In this document: positions 17,009 to 26,231 of the stretch, one piece after another | How positions within the stretch are numbered: the stretch's first letter is position 1 | Layout: each line of letters opens with the position of its first letter | Assembly: GCA_000799755.1 (NCBI GenBank) | Contig: JUHI01000002.1 | Coordinates: 496,001-560,000 of the forward strand | DNA: 64,000 nt | Direction of reading: 5' to 3' | Origin: Martinezella tropici | GTDB taxonomy: Bacteria; Pseudomonadota; Alphaproteobacteria; Rhizobiales; Rhizobiaceae | Translations under genes and position numbers: made by a program | The notes under the pieces: model-generated | What the model was told of the DNA's origin: nothing | What the model saw: the letters and a program-made list of their open reading frames with translations, nothing else | The model's database searches: none

Positions 17009-17884
17009 ATGACGGCCACGTCTTCGATTTCCGTCCCGGTCGTATCGGCCGATCTTCGTCAGAAAAAGGGTTTTGGCCGCTGGATCGTTCTGGCCATCCT
17101 GCTCGTCTTTCTGGCCGGCACGCTGTTTCCGTTCTTTCTGGCCGCCTTCAACGCCATCAAGACGCCTTCCGATTATGCCGCCAACGGTCCGCTTGCCTTC
17201 CCGCAGACTTTTGACCTGACGGCGCTCAAGAATTTCTGGGTGACGGTCAATTTTCCGCTCAAGCTCTTCAACAGCATTCTCATCAGTGGATGCACGGCCA
17301 TTCTTGCTGTCGTTCTCAGCCTGCTCAATGCCTATGCCATCGGCATCGGCCGGGTGCGCGGTGGCCAGGCATTGCTGGTCATCCTCTTGATTTCGATCAT
17401 GGCGCCGCAGGAAGCACTGGTCTATCCGCTCTATTACATGGCCAAGCAGGTCGGCCTGTTCGACTCGATGTTTTCCGTGATCCTGATCATCGGCGTGCTG
17501 CACACCGCTTTCGGCACCTATCTGCTGTCCTCTGTCATGTCGACCTTCCCGCGCGAGATCATCGAAGCCGCGCAGATCGACAATGCCAGCCGCTGGCAGA
17601 TCCTCTGGATGGTAATCGTCCCTGTGCTCAGGCCGACGCTTGCGGTGCTTGCGACCTTCTTTTTCATCTGGACGTGGAACGAGTTTCTGATTCCCCTGGT
17701 TTTTCTGGTCTCCAACAACAACCAGACGGTCTCCGTCGCCATGGGCGTTCTATCAGGCTCCAACACGCAGGAGCCGACGGCGATTGCGGCAGCCTCGTTG
17801 CTCGGTATCCTGCCGACGGTCATCTTCTTCCTTATCTTCCAAAGGACCCTGACGCGCGGTGTCGCGGTAGGTGCCGTCAAATAA
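17009..17884 (+). CDS. Sugar ABC transporter permease (MalG-type)
   Basis: A 291-residue protein with six membrane segments and EAA loop REIIEAAQIDNASRWQIL. It starts 1 bp after the first permease ends. A small hairpin (GCCCCG 17896-17901 with 17920-17925) lies between it and the ATPase gene. Confidence 0.93.
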   Translation: MTATSSISVPVVSADLRQKKGFGRWIVLAILLVFLAGTLFPFFLAAFNAIKTPSDYAANGPLAFPQTFDLTALKNFWVTVNFPLKLFNSILISGCTAILAVVLSLLNAYAIGIGRVRGGQALLVILLISIMAPQEALVYPLYYMAKQVGLFDSMFSVILIIGVLHTAFGTYLLSSVMSTFPREIIEAAQIDNASRWQILWMVIVPVLRPTLAVLATFFFIWTWNEFLIPLVFLVSNNNQTVSVAMGVLSGSNTQEPTAIAAASLLGILPTVIFFLIFQRTLTRGVAVGAVK

Positions 17885-17976
17885 CCAATGCGGAAGCCCC
17901 GTTCCGGCGATGAGCCGAGCGGGGCGCGATGAATGGCAAGTCCAACGAAGTTCGATTTTTCCGCAGGAGGCGTAAA

Positions 17977-19065
17977 GTGGCAGGTATCAACATCAAGTCC
18001 CTCACCAAGCATTTCGGTGCCGTGCAGGTTCTGAACGACATCGATCTGACGATCGAGCGCGGCGAATTCGTCGTTTTTCTCGGTGGCTCGGGCTGCGGCA
18101 AGTCGACCTTGCTGCGCATGATCGCGGGTCTGGAATCGATCACCAGCGGCGAGATCTGGATCGGAGGGAAGCGGGTCGATCAGTTGCCGCCCGGCGCGCG
18201 TGGCGTATCGATGGTCTTCCAATCCTATGCGCTCTATCCGCACATGACCGTTCGCGACAACATGTCCTTCGGCCTGCGCAACATCAAGACACCCAAACAT
18301 GAGATCGCAAGACGCATCGAGGAGGCTGCGAAGATTCTTGAAATGCCGCATCTTCTCGATCGCAAGCCGTCGGCATTGTCGGGCGGCCAGCGCCAGCGTG
18401 TCGCGATCGGCCGCGCCATCGTGCGCGAGCCCGATGTCTTCCTCTTCGATGAGCCGCTTTCCAACCTCGACGCCGGCCTGCGCACGCGCACGCGCGTCGA
18501 ACTGGCGCAGCTGCATGAGCGGCTGGGTGCGACGATGGTGTTCGTCACCCACGACCAGGTGGAGGCGATGACGCTTGCCGATCGCATTGTGCTGCTCAAC
18601 AACAAGAAGATCGAACAGGTGGCGTCGCCGGTCGAGATCTATACGCGACCGGCGACGCGTTATGTCGCCCAGTTCGTCGGATCGCCGGGCATGAATTTCA
18701 TCAATATAGCCGGCCTCGGCGAGGCGGGGGGCCTGGCTACGGCGACGTTGCCGGATGGTTCCGTCATCAAGACGGCTGTCGCGCTCAACGGCCTTGCGAA
18801 TTCCGGGCTGACGCTTGGAATTCGCCCGGAGCATCTGGTCGTTACGACGGCGGAGACGGGGGATATCGGCGGGCACGTCGAGACCGTGGAGCGGCTGGGA
18901 GATCGTTCGCTCGTTCACGTACGGCTCAAGGACGGCTCGAAGATCATCGGCACCGATCCAGGAATGACGACGATTACGACCGGCTCGCCGATCGCCTTCG
19001 TCGTCGATGCGACCAAGGTCAGCATCTTCGATGAGAACGATGCCGCCCATCACTCCGTAAACTGA
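17977..19065 (+). CDS. Sugar ABC transporter ATPase (MalK/UgpC-type)
   Basis: A 362-residue ATPase: Walker A GGSGCGKST, signature LSGGQRQRV, Walker B VFLFDEP, then a C-terminal regulatory MOP-like domain (about 240-360). GTG at 17977 is chosen because GCAGGAGG ends 6 nt before it and the protein then begins MAGINIKSL, the family's normal start. An ATG 48 bp upstream would add a basic tail. Last gene of the operon. Such ATPases can serve several importers. Confidence 0.93.
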   Translation: MAGINIKSLTKHFGAVQVLNDIDLTIERGEFVVFLGGSGCGKSTLLRMIAGLESITSGEIWIGGKRVDQLPPGARGVSMVFQSYALYPHMTVRDNMSFGLRNIKTPKHEIARRIEEAAKILEMPHLLDRKPSALSGGQRQRVAIGRAIVREPDVFLFDEPLSNLDAGLRTRTRVELAQLHERLGATMVFVTHDQVEAMTLADRIVLLNNKKIEQVASPVEIYTRPATRYVAQFVGSPGMNFINIAGLGEAGGLATATLPDGSVIKTAVALNGLANSGLTLGIRPEHLVVTTAETGDIGGHVETVERLGDRSLVHVRLKDGSKIIGTDPGMTTITTGSPIAFVVDATKVSIFDENDAAHHSVN

Positions 19066-19124
19066 GGAGGGAGCAATACGAGGTCATCCGTAATCAAATA
19101 GGCTTAAAGCCATCGATAAGAGCG

Positions 19125-19153
19125 TTGACGAAACCGTCCAACTGGTATGTTAT
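19125..19153 (+). promoter_or_regulatory. Promoter of the TetR gene
   Basis: TTGACG (19125-19130), a 17-nt spacer, TGTTAT (19148-19153). The predicted start is at or very near the ATG at 19160, so the message would be leaderless. Confidence 0.5.
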
Positions 19154-19159
19154 ATCGCC

Positions 19160-19723
19160 ATGTCCACTGCGCACCATAGGAAGAAGCAGCCCTTGTTCGT
19201 CCGCCAGCAATTGCTGGAGGTGGCGGCACGGCTTGCTTCCGAAAAAGGGGTGACGGCGGTGACGCTGGACGCCGTTTCCGGCGCCTCCGGCGTCAGCAAG
19301 GGCGGCTTGCTGCATCATTTCCCGAGCAAGAACATGCTGCTGGAAGCCTTGTTCGATAGCCTGCTCGTGCTGTTGGATGCTGCGATCGAGGAGGCGATGC
19401 GCGCCGATCCGATGCCGCATGGCCGCTTTACCCGCGGTTATCTGCATGCCTGCCTGGCCTTGCGCGATCAGCCGCAGGGCAACAAGGACTGGGCACAGGT
19501 AACGATGGTGCTGCTCAGCGAGCCGCAATTGCGGCAGCGCTGGCGCGAATGGGTGCGCGAGCGCAGCGAGCAATATGTCGGCACGGACTCGTCGGTAGAT
19601 GCGGCAATCGTCCGATTGGCGACCGACGGGATCTGGCTTGCGGACTTGCTCGGCAGCCACGACATGGACCAAGGCGCCCGTCAAAGGCTGATCGACCGGC
19701 TGATCGAGCTGACGCAGCTCTAA
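19160..19723 (+). CDS. TetR-family regulator
   Basis: A 187-residue regulator. N-terminal helix-turn-helix (about residues 15-60, phrases VTLDAVSGASGVSKGGLLHHFPSK), then a ligand domain of unknown specificity. It lies 19 bp before the SMR efflux gene on the same strand, so it probably controls that gene and its own transcription. No ribosome binding site is seen upstream, and the promoter position suggests a leaderless mRNA. Confidence 0.9.
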   Translation: MSTAHHRKKQPLFVRQQLLEVAARLASEKGVTAVTLDAVSGASGVSKGGLLHHFPSKNMLLEALFDSLLVLLDAAIEEAMRADPMPHGRFTRGYLHACLALRDQPQGNKDWAQVTMVLLSEPQLRQRWREWVRERSEQYVGTDSSVDAAIVRLATDGIWLADLLGSHDMDQGARQRLIDRLIELTQL

Positions 19724-19742
19724 CCCTATCGGAGACAATGGA

Positions 19743-20084
19743 ATGGCGAATGCATCGGTCTATGCAATGCTGCTGGTCGCGATCGTGCTCGAAGTGATTG
19801 GCACGACGGCATTGCAGATGTCGCAGCAGTTCACTCGGCTCGGCCCGACGATCGTTGTGATGATCTGCTATGCAGCTGCTTTCTATTGCCTTTCGGTAAC
19901 GTTGCGAGTCATTCCGGTGGGCATCGCCTATGCCATCTGGAGCGCACTCGGCATCGTGCTGATCTCGGTGGTGGGCGTGGTGCTTTTCCGCCAGAAGCTC
20001 GATCTCGCCGCCATCATCGGCCTTGCCTTGATCATTGCCGGCGTGCTCGTCGTCAACCTCTTTTCAAAATCCGTGACGCACTGA
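19743..20084 (+). CDS. SMR-family multidrug efflux protein (EmrE/QacE type)
   Basis: A 113-residue four-helix protein with the essential glutamate E17 in LEVIGT and the conserved GIAYAIWSALGIVLI. It works as an antiparallel dimer that exchanges protons for cationic compounds. The cotranscribed TetR gene is likely its regulator. Confidence 0.92.
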   Translation: MANASVYAMLLVAIVLEVIGTTALQMSQQFTRLGPTIVVMICYAAAFYCLSVTLRVIPVGIAYAIWSALGIVLISVVGVVLFRQKLDLAAIIGLALIIAGVLVVNLFSKSVTH

Positions 20085-20188
20085 AAACAGAGGTGTTGTT
20101 CTCGGCTATTTTTGCCTTTGTCAAATCGCTTTGGAAGCATTATGTCATTCGAGAGCGGGCTGATAAAGGCTTGAAGTACGGCGCTTTC

Positions 20189-20202
20189 CCAAAGCGCTTT
20201 GG
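20189..20202 (+). promoter_or_regulatory. Palindromic operator upstream of thuA
   Basis: CCAAAGCGCTTTGG is a 14-bp perfect palindrome with the AAAGCGCTTT core seen in LacI-family operators. It is 45 bp upstream of the thuA-like gene. Its sequence differs from the LacI site at 12530, so it is probably read by a different regulator encoded elsewhere. Confidence 0.5.
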
Positions 20203-20247
20203 ACTGCATAACCTATTCAATCCTAATGGTATTAGAGGAGTGCCGTA

Positions 20248-21033
20248 ATGACTATTCGTGCCGTCGTTTGGGGCGAGAACATTCATGAGCAGACAAACAA
20301 GGTCGTCGCCGAGATCTATCCGGAAGGCATGCACAACACTATTGCCAAGGCGCTGAACGCCGATGCCGGTATTGAGGCAACCACTGCAACGTTGCAGGAA
20401 CCGGAGCACGGTCTCAGCGAAGCCCGGCTGAAGGACACGGACGTCGTTCTGTGGTGGGGCCACAAGGACCACGGCGCCGTCAAGGACGAAATCGTCGAGC
20501 GCGTTGCCAAGCGCGTGTGGGAAGGCATGGGCCTCATCGTCCTGCACTCCGGCCATTTCTCCAAGGTCTTCAAGCGCCTGATGGGCACGCCTTGCGCGCT
20601 GAAGTGGCGCGAAGCCGGAGAGCGCGAGCGTCTCTGGGTCATCAACCCCCGTCATCCGATCGCAGCCGGCCTCGGCGAGCATTTCGAGCTTGAGAACGAG
20701 GAAATGTACGGTGAGCAGTTCTCCGTTCCGGAGCCGCTGGAGACCGTGTTCATCTCCTGGTTCCAGGGCGGTGAAGTCTTCCGCTCGGGCATGACCTGGC
20801 GCCGCGGTGCCGGCAACATCTTCTATTTCCGCCCCGGCCACGAGACCTATCCGACCTATCACAACGCCACCGTTCACAAGGTTCTGATCAATTCCGTGAA
20901 ATGGGCTCATAACCCGCTCGGTACGCAGACCAGCATCCATGATGCGCCGAACGTGCCGGTCGAAAAGGCATTGGAGCCGATCGTCGAACGTGGTCCGAGA
21001 CTGCACCAGGCCGGCGAAGCCGGTTATCGCTGA
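20248..21033 (+). CDS. thuA: ThuA-like trehalose utilisation protein
   Basis: A 261-residue ThuA-like protein (class I glutamine-amidotransferase-like fold; phrases [25 protein letters not shown] and [19 protein letters not shown]). In Sinorhizobium, thuA and thuB are part of the trehalose/sucrose catabolic locus and act with 3-keto-sugar chemistry. Here thuA starts 8 bp before the thuB-like gene but the ABC transporter genes are not adjacent. Confidence 0.88.
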   Translation: MTIRAVVWGENIHEQTNKVVAEIYPEGMHNTIAKALNADAGIEATTATLQEPEHGLSEARLKDTDVVLWWGHKDHGAVKDEIVERVAKRVWEGMGLIVLHSGHFSKVFKRLMGTPCALKWREAGERERLWVINPRHPIAAGLGEHFELENEEMYGEQFSVPEPLETVFISWFQGGEVFRSGMTWRRGAGNIFYFRPGHETYPTYHNATVHKVLINSVKWAHNPLGTQTSIHDAPNVPVEKALEPIVERGPRLHQAGEAGYR

Positions 21034-21041
21034 GGTCCATC

Positions 21042-22085
21042 ATGCGTCTAATAGTAGTTGGCACGGGCGGCATGGCGAAGAACCATGTGGAGCATTTCGC
21101 TCGCATTCCTGGCGTCGAGATCGTCGGCGCCGTCGACACGGATGCGACGAGGCTCACGGCCTTTTGCGATACGTTCGATATCAAGAAGCGCTTCTCGTCG
21201 CTGGACGAGGCGCTGGCCTGGGGCGAGTTCGATTCGGTGACGAATGTCACGCCGGACAAGGCTCACAATCCGACGACCCTGCCGTTGCTTGCCGCCGGCA
21301 AGCACGTTCTTTGCGAGAAGCCGCTCGCGGAGAATTATGACAAGGCGCTCGAGATGACGGAAGCTGCCGAAAGGGCAGGGGTCGTCAACATGGTCAACCT
21401 GACCTATCGCAATGTCGCGCAATTGCAGAAGGCGCGCGAGATGGTGATCTCGGGCGAGATCGGCACGGTCAAGCACGTGGAGGCGTCCTACCTGCAGAGC
21501 TGGCTCGTCTCCAAGGCCTGGGGTGACTGGCGCAGCGAGTCCAAGTGGCTTTGGCGCCTGTCGACCGGGCACGGCTCGAACGGCGTGCTCGGCGACATCG
21601 GCATCCATATCCTCGACTTCGCCGCCTATGGCGCAGCGACGGATATCGATCACGTCTTCGCCCGGCTGAAGACTTTCGCCAAGGCGCCCGGCGAGCGCAT
21701 CGGCGAGTACACACTCGATGCGAACGACAGCTTCTCCATGTCCGTCGATTTCGCCAACGGCGCGCTCGGCGTCGTGCATGCGAGCCGCTGGGCAACGGGG
21801 CATCTGAACGAGCTGAAGCTTCGCATCTACGGCGAGCGCGGCGGCCTGGAAGTGACCCATAGTCCGAACGGCTCGGAATTGCGGGGTTGCCTTGGCGATG
21901 ATACCGAAACGGCAACGTGGAAGGTTATCGAGGTGCCGCCGGTGCTGACCAATTATCAGCGTTTCGCCGAGGCGGTCATGACCGGCAGCAGCCAGGACCC
22001 GAGCTTCCGCCACGCTGCGAACTTGCAGCGCGTGCTGGATCTTGCCATGGTGACGGAAGTCGAACGGCGCGAACTGAAGGTCTGA
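21042..22085 (+). CDS. thuB: ThuB-like Gfo/Idh/MocA oxidoreductase
   Basis: A 347-residue Gfo/Idh/MocA protein: Rossmann start IVVGTGGMAKNH, family motif EKPLAEN, substrate-domain HxxD in GDIGIHILDFAAYG. It is the expected partner of ThuA in disaccharide oxidation/catabolism. ThuB assignment rests on its position 8 bp after thuA; other sugar oxidoreductases are possible. Confidence 0.8.
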   Translation: MRLIVVGTGGMAKNHVEHFARIPGVEIVGAVDTDATRLTAFCDTFDIKKRFSSLDEALAWGEFDSVTNVTPDKAHNPTTLPLLAAGKHVLCEKPLAENYDKALEMTEAAERAGVVNMVNLTYRNVAQLQKAREMVISGEIGTVKHVEASYLQSWLVSKAWGDWRSESKWLWRLSTGHGSNGVLGDIGIHILDFAAYGAATDIDHVFARLKTFAKAPGERIGEYTLDANDSFSMSVDFANGALGVVHASRWATGHLNELKLRIYGERGGLEVTHSPNGSELRGCLGDDTETATWKVIEVPPVLTNYQRFAEAVMTGSSQDPSFRHAANLQRVLDLAMVTEVERRELKV

Positions 22086-22126
22086 CCCCGCAGACTATCT
22101 TCAGGCAAAGCCTTGGGAGTGCACGC

Positions 22127-22954
22127 ATGTCTACCGAGGAAAAAGTTGCCAGCCACTACACGCACGGATCGCTGGAAACGGCGATCCTGCAAAACCTGTC
22201 GGCTGACGGCAAGGATATCGACAACCTGCGCATCCGCGACCTGGCGGGCGTGGATGAATTCCATCTGGGGCGACATGCGGCCACGGTGGATTTCGCGAGG
22301 GATCTCGATCTTGCCGCCGGCCTTCGGCTCGCCGATATCGGTTCGGGGCTCGGCGGGCCTGCCCGCCACTTTGCCGATTCCTACGGGTGTATCGTATCGG
22401 GCATCGATCTCACCGAGGAATTCGTTCAGGTCGCCAATTCGCTGACCGCTCGCTGCGGTCTCGCGGACCAGGTCTCCTTCCAGCAGGGAAGCGCCTTGGC
22501 CTTGCCCTTCGAAAACGCCGGCTTCGACCGCGTGACGCTCATTCATGTCGGCATGAACATCGAGGACAAGGCGCGGCTTTTTGCGGAGATCAGGCGCATT
22601 CTGAAGCCCGGTGGCCGTTTTGGTCTCTACGAAGTCATGCAGATGCGCGATGGCACATTGCCCTTTCCGATGCCCTGGGCGATGGAGCTGGAGACGAGCT
22701 TCGTCCGCAGCCCCGATGTCTATCGCGGTCTGCTTGAGGAAGCGGGCTTCGTGGTGGAGCTGGAACAGGACCGCAGCGCCCTGGCGATCCGGCTGGCGCA
22801 TGAGGCGCGCGCCAAGGCTGCGGCTGGCGGAGCGCGAGATCAGAATTTGCGCACGCTGATGGGGCCGCGGGCAGGGGAGCGAAGCGGCAACGTCAACATG
22901 TCGGTCGAAGCCGGTCTGCTTGCGCCGATCGAGATGATCGCGCGGGCGGTGTGA
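22127..22954 (+). CDS. Class I SAM-dependent methyltransferase
   Basis: A 275-residue methyltransferase of the class I type: motif I LADIGSGLGGPARHFA (about residues 66-80), acidic GIDLTEEF, and a proline-containing motif in ILKPGGRFGLYEVM. The ATG at 22127 is used because GGGAG lies upstream and the family fold starts there; the frame is open 210 bp further upstream but that part overlaps thuB. The substrate is unknown. It is 41 bp downstream of thuB. Confidence 0.85.
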   Translation: MSTEEKVASHYTHGSLETAILQNLSADGKDIDNLRIRDLAGVDEFHLGRHAATVDFARDLDLAAGLRLADIGSGLGGPARHFADSYGCIVSGIDLTEEFVQVANSLTARCGLADQVSFQQGSALALPFENAGFDRVTLIHVGMNIEDKARLFAEIRRILKPGGRFGLYEVMQMRDGTLPFPMPWAMELETSFVRSPDVYRGLLEEAGFVVELEQDRSALAIRLAHEARAKAAAGGARDQNLRTLMGPRAGERSGNVNMSVEAGLLAPIEMIARAV

Positions 22955-23025
22955 CAGAATGCGCCCGGCGTCTACCGCTGCGGCGCATTGACAGCCGCAG
23001 GGCTGTTTCTATATTGAAAATACAA

Positions 23026-23100
23026 CGGTAATGGATTTCTGCCGGGCCATGGTGGCCGAACCGCTGCTCTGATTTTTCCAGGGAAGCTGATGACTCCTAC
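23026..23100 (+). ncRNA. Fluoride riboswitch (crcB motif)
   Basis: The aptamer shows the conserved elements in order: GGTAATGGATTTCTGCC (from about 23027), a short hairpin (GGCCATGGTGGCC), GAACCGC, and the signature GCTGATGACTCCTAC ending at 23100. Immediately after, CTACTC can pair with GAGTAG around an inner GCGCCT/AGGCG stem (23096-23128), a likely expression platform. Downstream are a CLC-F antiporter and CrcB, the two classical targets. Exact ends would need a covariance-model search. Confidence 0.85.
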
Positions 23101-23221
23101 TCAACGCGCCTGACAGGCGAAGGAGTAGAGTCGTGCCCGTTTTCTTGCCGTTATCCCACTTATGTTTCCCGTTCACTGTCCCCGGACGTCCGCTCATCGG
23201 CGTCGCGGGAGGGGCAAACTG

Positions 23222-24592
23222 ATGTCCGCATCCGCCTATTTTCATCATCGCTTTCAGCAGTTCCGCAGCCTGTTCAAATGGATAGCTCTCGTCGTGCCCA
23301 TGGCCGTCGTCGTCGGTTCACTCTGCGCATTGTTCCTGTGGAGCCTGGACAAGGCGACAGCGACGCGCTTCGACCATCCCTGGCTGATCTTCCTGATGCC
23401 GGCTGCCGGCTTCCTGATGGTGCTGGTCTATCAGCGCTTTGGTCGTGGCTCGGAGGGGGGCAACAATCTGATCGTCGACCAGATCCACGAACCCGGCGGC
23501 GGTGTACCGCTGCGCATGGCGCCGTTCATCCTGGTCTCGACGGTCCTGACGCATCTGGTCGGCGGTTCGGCGGGGCGCGAGGGGACGGCGGTGCAGCTCG
23601 GCGGCAGTATCGCCAGCGCCTTTGCAAAGGTGTTCCGGCTGAGCCATGCCGAGATCCGCATTCTCCTGATGGCGGGGATTGCCGCCGGTTTCGGCGCGGT
23701 CTTCGGCACGCCGATCGCGGGTGCGGTCTTTGCGCTCGAAGTCCTGACGATCGGGCGGATGCAATATGAAGCTCTGATCCCGAGCCTTGCGGCGGCGATC
23801 GCGGCCGACTGGACCTGCCATGCCTGGGGCATCGAGCATATCCAGTATCAGATCGGCTATCTCGCCGGCACGCCGGCCAGTACCTTCCATCTCGACGCGC
23901 TGCTGCTCGTAAAAGTCGGCATCGCTGGTGTCATCTTCGGCCTCATGGCGCGCTCTTTCAGCGAGGTCTCGCATCGGGCGTCTGCGGCGTTCAAGCGGGT
24001 CTGCGCCTATGCGCCGCTGAGGCCTGTCATCGCCAGCGCGATCCTGATCGGCCTCGTCTATCTGCTCGGCACGCGGCAATATCTCGGGCTTGGCGTCTGG
24101 TCGCCCAACCCCGGCGATGCGACGATCCTCGGTTTCTTCGATCCGGCCCATGTCGACTATTGGAGCTGGTTCTGGAAGGCGGTCTTTACGATCGTGACGC
24201 TGAGCGCCGGCTTCAAGGGCGGAGAAGTGACGCCGTTGTTCTTCATCGGCGCGGCGTTCGGCAATGCGCTTGCCGCCATTCTCGGTGCACCGGCCGATCT
24301 CTTCGCCGGACTAGGTTTCGTCGCCGTCTTTGCCGGCGCCACCAATACGCCGCTCGCCTGCATGATCATGGGTATCGAGCTCTTCGGCGCGACGCATACG
24401 GTCTATCTCGCCGTCGCCTGCTTCCTTGCCTATATCTGCAGCGGCCATACCAGCATCTATCTGTCGCAGCGGCTCGGTATCGCCAAGAGCGCGGCTTCAG
24501 GACAGATTCCTGCTGATCTACCGCTTCGCCATATTCGCGAACGCGGCGTGGAGACGCGGCGGAAAAATATCCATAAGATCGAAAAGGTTTGA
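23222..24592 (+). CDS. CLC-F fluoride/proton antiporter
   Basis: A 456-residue CLC family protein with about ten membrane segments. It has GGNNLI (residues 79-84) in place of the chloride-type GSGIP, and GREGT (118-122) in place of GREGP. Both are marks of the fluoride-specific CLC-F branch. It exports F- in exchange for H+. The start at 23222 follows a GGGAGGGGC site; an in-frame upstream extension overlaps the region after the riboswitch and has no hydrophobic content. It is followed directly by crcB. Confidence 0.9.
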   Translation: MSASAYFHHRFQQFRSLFKWIALVVPMAVVVGSLCALFLWSLDKATATRFDHPWLIFLMPAAGFLMVLVYQRFGRGSEGGNNLIVDQIHEPGGGVPLRMAPFILVSTVLTHLVGGSAGREGTAVQLGGSIASAFAKVFRLSHAEIRILLMAGIAAGFGAVFGTPIAGAVFALEVLTIGRMQYEALIPSLAAAIAADWTCHAWGIEHIQYQIGYLAGTPASTFHLDALLLVKVGIAGVIFGLMARSFSEVSHRASAAFKRVCAYAPLRPVIASAILIGLVYLLGTRQYLGLGVWSPNPGDATILGFFDPAHVDYWSWFWKAVFTIVTLSAGFKGGEVTPLFFIGAAFGNALAAILGAPADLFAGLGFVAVFAGATNTPLACMIMGIELFGATHTVYLAVACFLAYICSGHTSIYLSQRLGIAKSAASGQIPADLPLRHIRERGVETRRKNIHKIEKV

Positions 24593-24615
24593 TGCAAGGA
24601 CGGCTGGAGGTTGTC

Positions 24616-25005
24616 GTGCTCTATCTTGTCGTGTTTCTCGGAGCCGGGTTGGGCGGTGCATTCCGCCTTGGTGTCAACGAGCTCGCCGCTCGCCTGCTTG
24701 GGATAGAGTTTCCGTTCGGCACCCTCATCATCAATGTGCTCGGCGCCTTCATCATGGGGTTGCTGACGGAGTATTTCGCCTTTCGCGGCGGTATGTCGCA
24801 GGAGGTCAGATTGTTTCTGACGACCGGTGTTCTCGGTGGCTTCACGACATTCTCCACTTTCGCGCTGGAAAGCGTGATGCTCTGGGAGCGCGGTCAATGG
24901 GGGCCGTCCATCGCCTATGTCGCCCTCTCGGTTTTTCTGTCGATCGGCGCTTTGATAGCGGGGCTTGCAATTGTCCGGCTAATAATTCAGGCTCAAACCG
25001 TATAG
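24616..25005 (+). CDS. crcB: CrcB/FluC fluoride channel
   Basis: A 129-residue four-helix membrane protein with the Fluc signatures GTLIINVLGAF and LTTGVLGGFTTFSTF. It forms dimeric fluoride channels. GTG at 24616 is chosen because GGAGG is 6 nt upstream and the protein then begins MLYLVVFLGAGLGG as in the family; an ATG at 24592 overlapping the clc stop is possible. It is the second fluoride exporter behind the same riboswitch. Confidence 0.92.
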   Translation: MLYLVVFLGAGLGGAFRLGVNELAARLLGIEFPFGTLIINVLGAFIMGLLTEYFAFRGGMSQEVRLFLTTGVLGGFTTFSTFALESVMLWERGQWGPSIAYVALSVFLSIGALIAGLAIVRLIIQAQTV

Positions 25006-25120
25006 TGATGGAGGCTCGGCAGATTTCGCCGCATTTTTGCCGATTCTGAGGTGAATCCCTCTCGATAAACGCCGGAGAATCCTTGCACGACAAACCACCG
25101 CTCGTTGCGAACGGACTCTC

Positions 25121-25151
25121 TTGCGAAATTCGACTAATCAACTCATATAAT
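25121..25151 (+). promoter_or_regulatory. Possible promoter of the OlsC-like gene
   Basis: A perfect TATAAT (25146-25151) with a weak TTGCGA (25121-25126) at a long 19-nt spacing. It is 154 bp upstream of the chosen ATG. Confidence 0.4.
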
Positions 25152-25304
25152 CGGCTATTGTGATCACCGCATAACAAAGGAGTCGGGTGTCAATCGGGAA
25201 GGGACAGGCTGATATCCCAAGCTTCGACCCTGTTGCCCGGCCGGGATTTCCATGCAGATTTCCTCGGCCAAGACTTCCTCCCTGGACAGCCCTTAAAAAT
25301 AGAC

Positions 25305-26150
25305 ATGACGGAGAGTCCCTTGAGCGCACCTGCTCCCACTTCCAACCAATCTCCTGCTCCGGAACAGACTTTCGGCACGGCCGGCATTGCGCCTATGGAA
25401 CGCGCGAGCGCCATGACGCGCTTCTTCATGGGCATTGTTGCCTGGGCGGAAGGTCTCAATCTGAAATATGCCAAGCTTGGCAATCCACCGGTTTACGATA
25501 CCAAGACTTTCCCCTGGGCCGCCGAGATCGAGAAAGATTACCCGGCGATCCGCGCCGAGCTTGAGAAGGTGTTGCTGCGCCAGAGCGAGCTGCCGACCTT
25601 CCAGGACATTTCCACCGACGTTAAGACCATCTCGACCGACACCCGCTGGAAGACTTTCTTCCTTCTCGGCTTCGGCGTGAAATCGGAGCAGAACATCAAG
25701 GCTTGCCCGAATACCTGGGCAGCTGTGCAGAAGATCCCCGGCCTGACGACGGCGATGTTTTCGATCTTCGAGCCCGGCAAGCATCTCCCTGCCCATCGTG
25801 GCCCCTATAACGGCGTGCTTCGCTTGCATCTCGGCCTGATCGTGCCGGAGCCGAACGAAAAGCTTGCGATCCGTGTCGACAAGCAGGTTTGCCATTGGCA
25901 GGAAGGCAAGGCGCTGATCTTCGACGACGCCTATGAGCATGAGGCTTGGAACCATTCGGACAAGACCCGCGTCGTGCTCTTCGTCGATTTCGTCAAGCCG
26001 CTGAAATTCCCGGCCCGCATTGTCAACTGGGCTCTGATGAACCTGGCGATCTTCACGCCCTTCATCAAGGAAGGTCTCGACAATCACAAGGAATGGGAAA
26101 AGAAGTTCTACGCTGAAGCTGAAGCGTTCAGGAATCGTCCGAGGCCCTGA
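25305..26150 (+). CDS. olsC: OlsC-like aspartyl/asparaginyl beta-hydroxylase
   Basis: A 281-residue iron/2-oxoglutarate hydroxylase of the Asp/Asn beta-hydroxylase (LpxO/OlsC) superfamily. The iron-ligand context HRGPYNG (H164) and FDDAYEHEAWN (H212) is seen, plus R223 for 2-oxoglutarate, and a hydrophobic C-terminal patch. In R. tropici OlsC hydroxylates the secondary fatty acid of ornithine lipids; LpxO-type lipid A hydroxylation is the alternative. The start is uncertain, because no strong ribosome binding site precedes 25305. A second ornithine-lipid hydroxylase gene lies at 33556-34551. Confidence 0.75.
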   Translation: MTESPLSAPAPTSNQSPAPEQTFGTAGIAPMERASAMTRFFMGIVAWAEGLNLKYAKLGNPPVYDTKTFPWAAEIEKDYPAIRAELEKVLLRQSELPTFQDISTDVKTISTDTRWKTFFLLGFGVKSEQNIKACPNTWAAVQKIPGLTTAMFSIFEPGKHLPAHRGPYNGVLRLHLGLIVPEPNEKLAIRVDKQVCHWQEGKALIFDDAYEHEAWNHSDKTRVVLFVDFVKPLKFPARIVNWALMNLAIFTPFIKEGLDNHKEWEKKFYAEAEAFRNRPRP

Positions 26151-26174
26151 CCCCATCGGTAGGCGGAGTTAACG

Positions 26175-26208
26175 AAAACCCCGGAATCCGCAAGGGTTCC
26201 GGGGTTTT
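26175..26208. terminator. Bidirectional terminator
   Basis: Perfect 12-bp arms AAAACCCCGGAA (26175-26186) and TTCCGGGGTTTT (26197-26208). They give a T-run on either strand and separate the convergent OlsC-like and flotillin genes. Confidence 0.9.
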
Positions 26209-26231
26209 ATTTTGCCGATCAGAGGCTGCCG

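Noticed and set aside
17518..19053. A 511-codon minus-strand frame opposite the permease and ATPase genes
   Set aside because: It spans two clear plus-strand genes and their gap and shows no protein-family pattern.
21917..22126. Upstream extension of the methyltransferase frame
   Set aside because: It overlaps thuB and has no similarity; the ATG at 22127 has a ribosome site and the correct family start.
25187..25564. GTG-started frame with a good AAAGGAG site before the OlsC-like gene
   Set aside because: It is in another frame, overlaps the hydrolase-type gene for 260 bp and encodes a low-complexity basic peptide. It could act as a short leader, but there is no further support.
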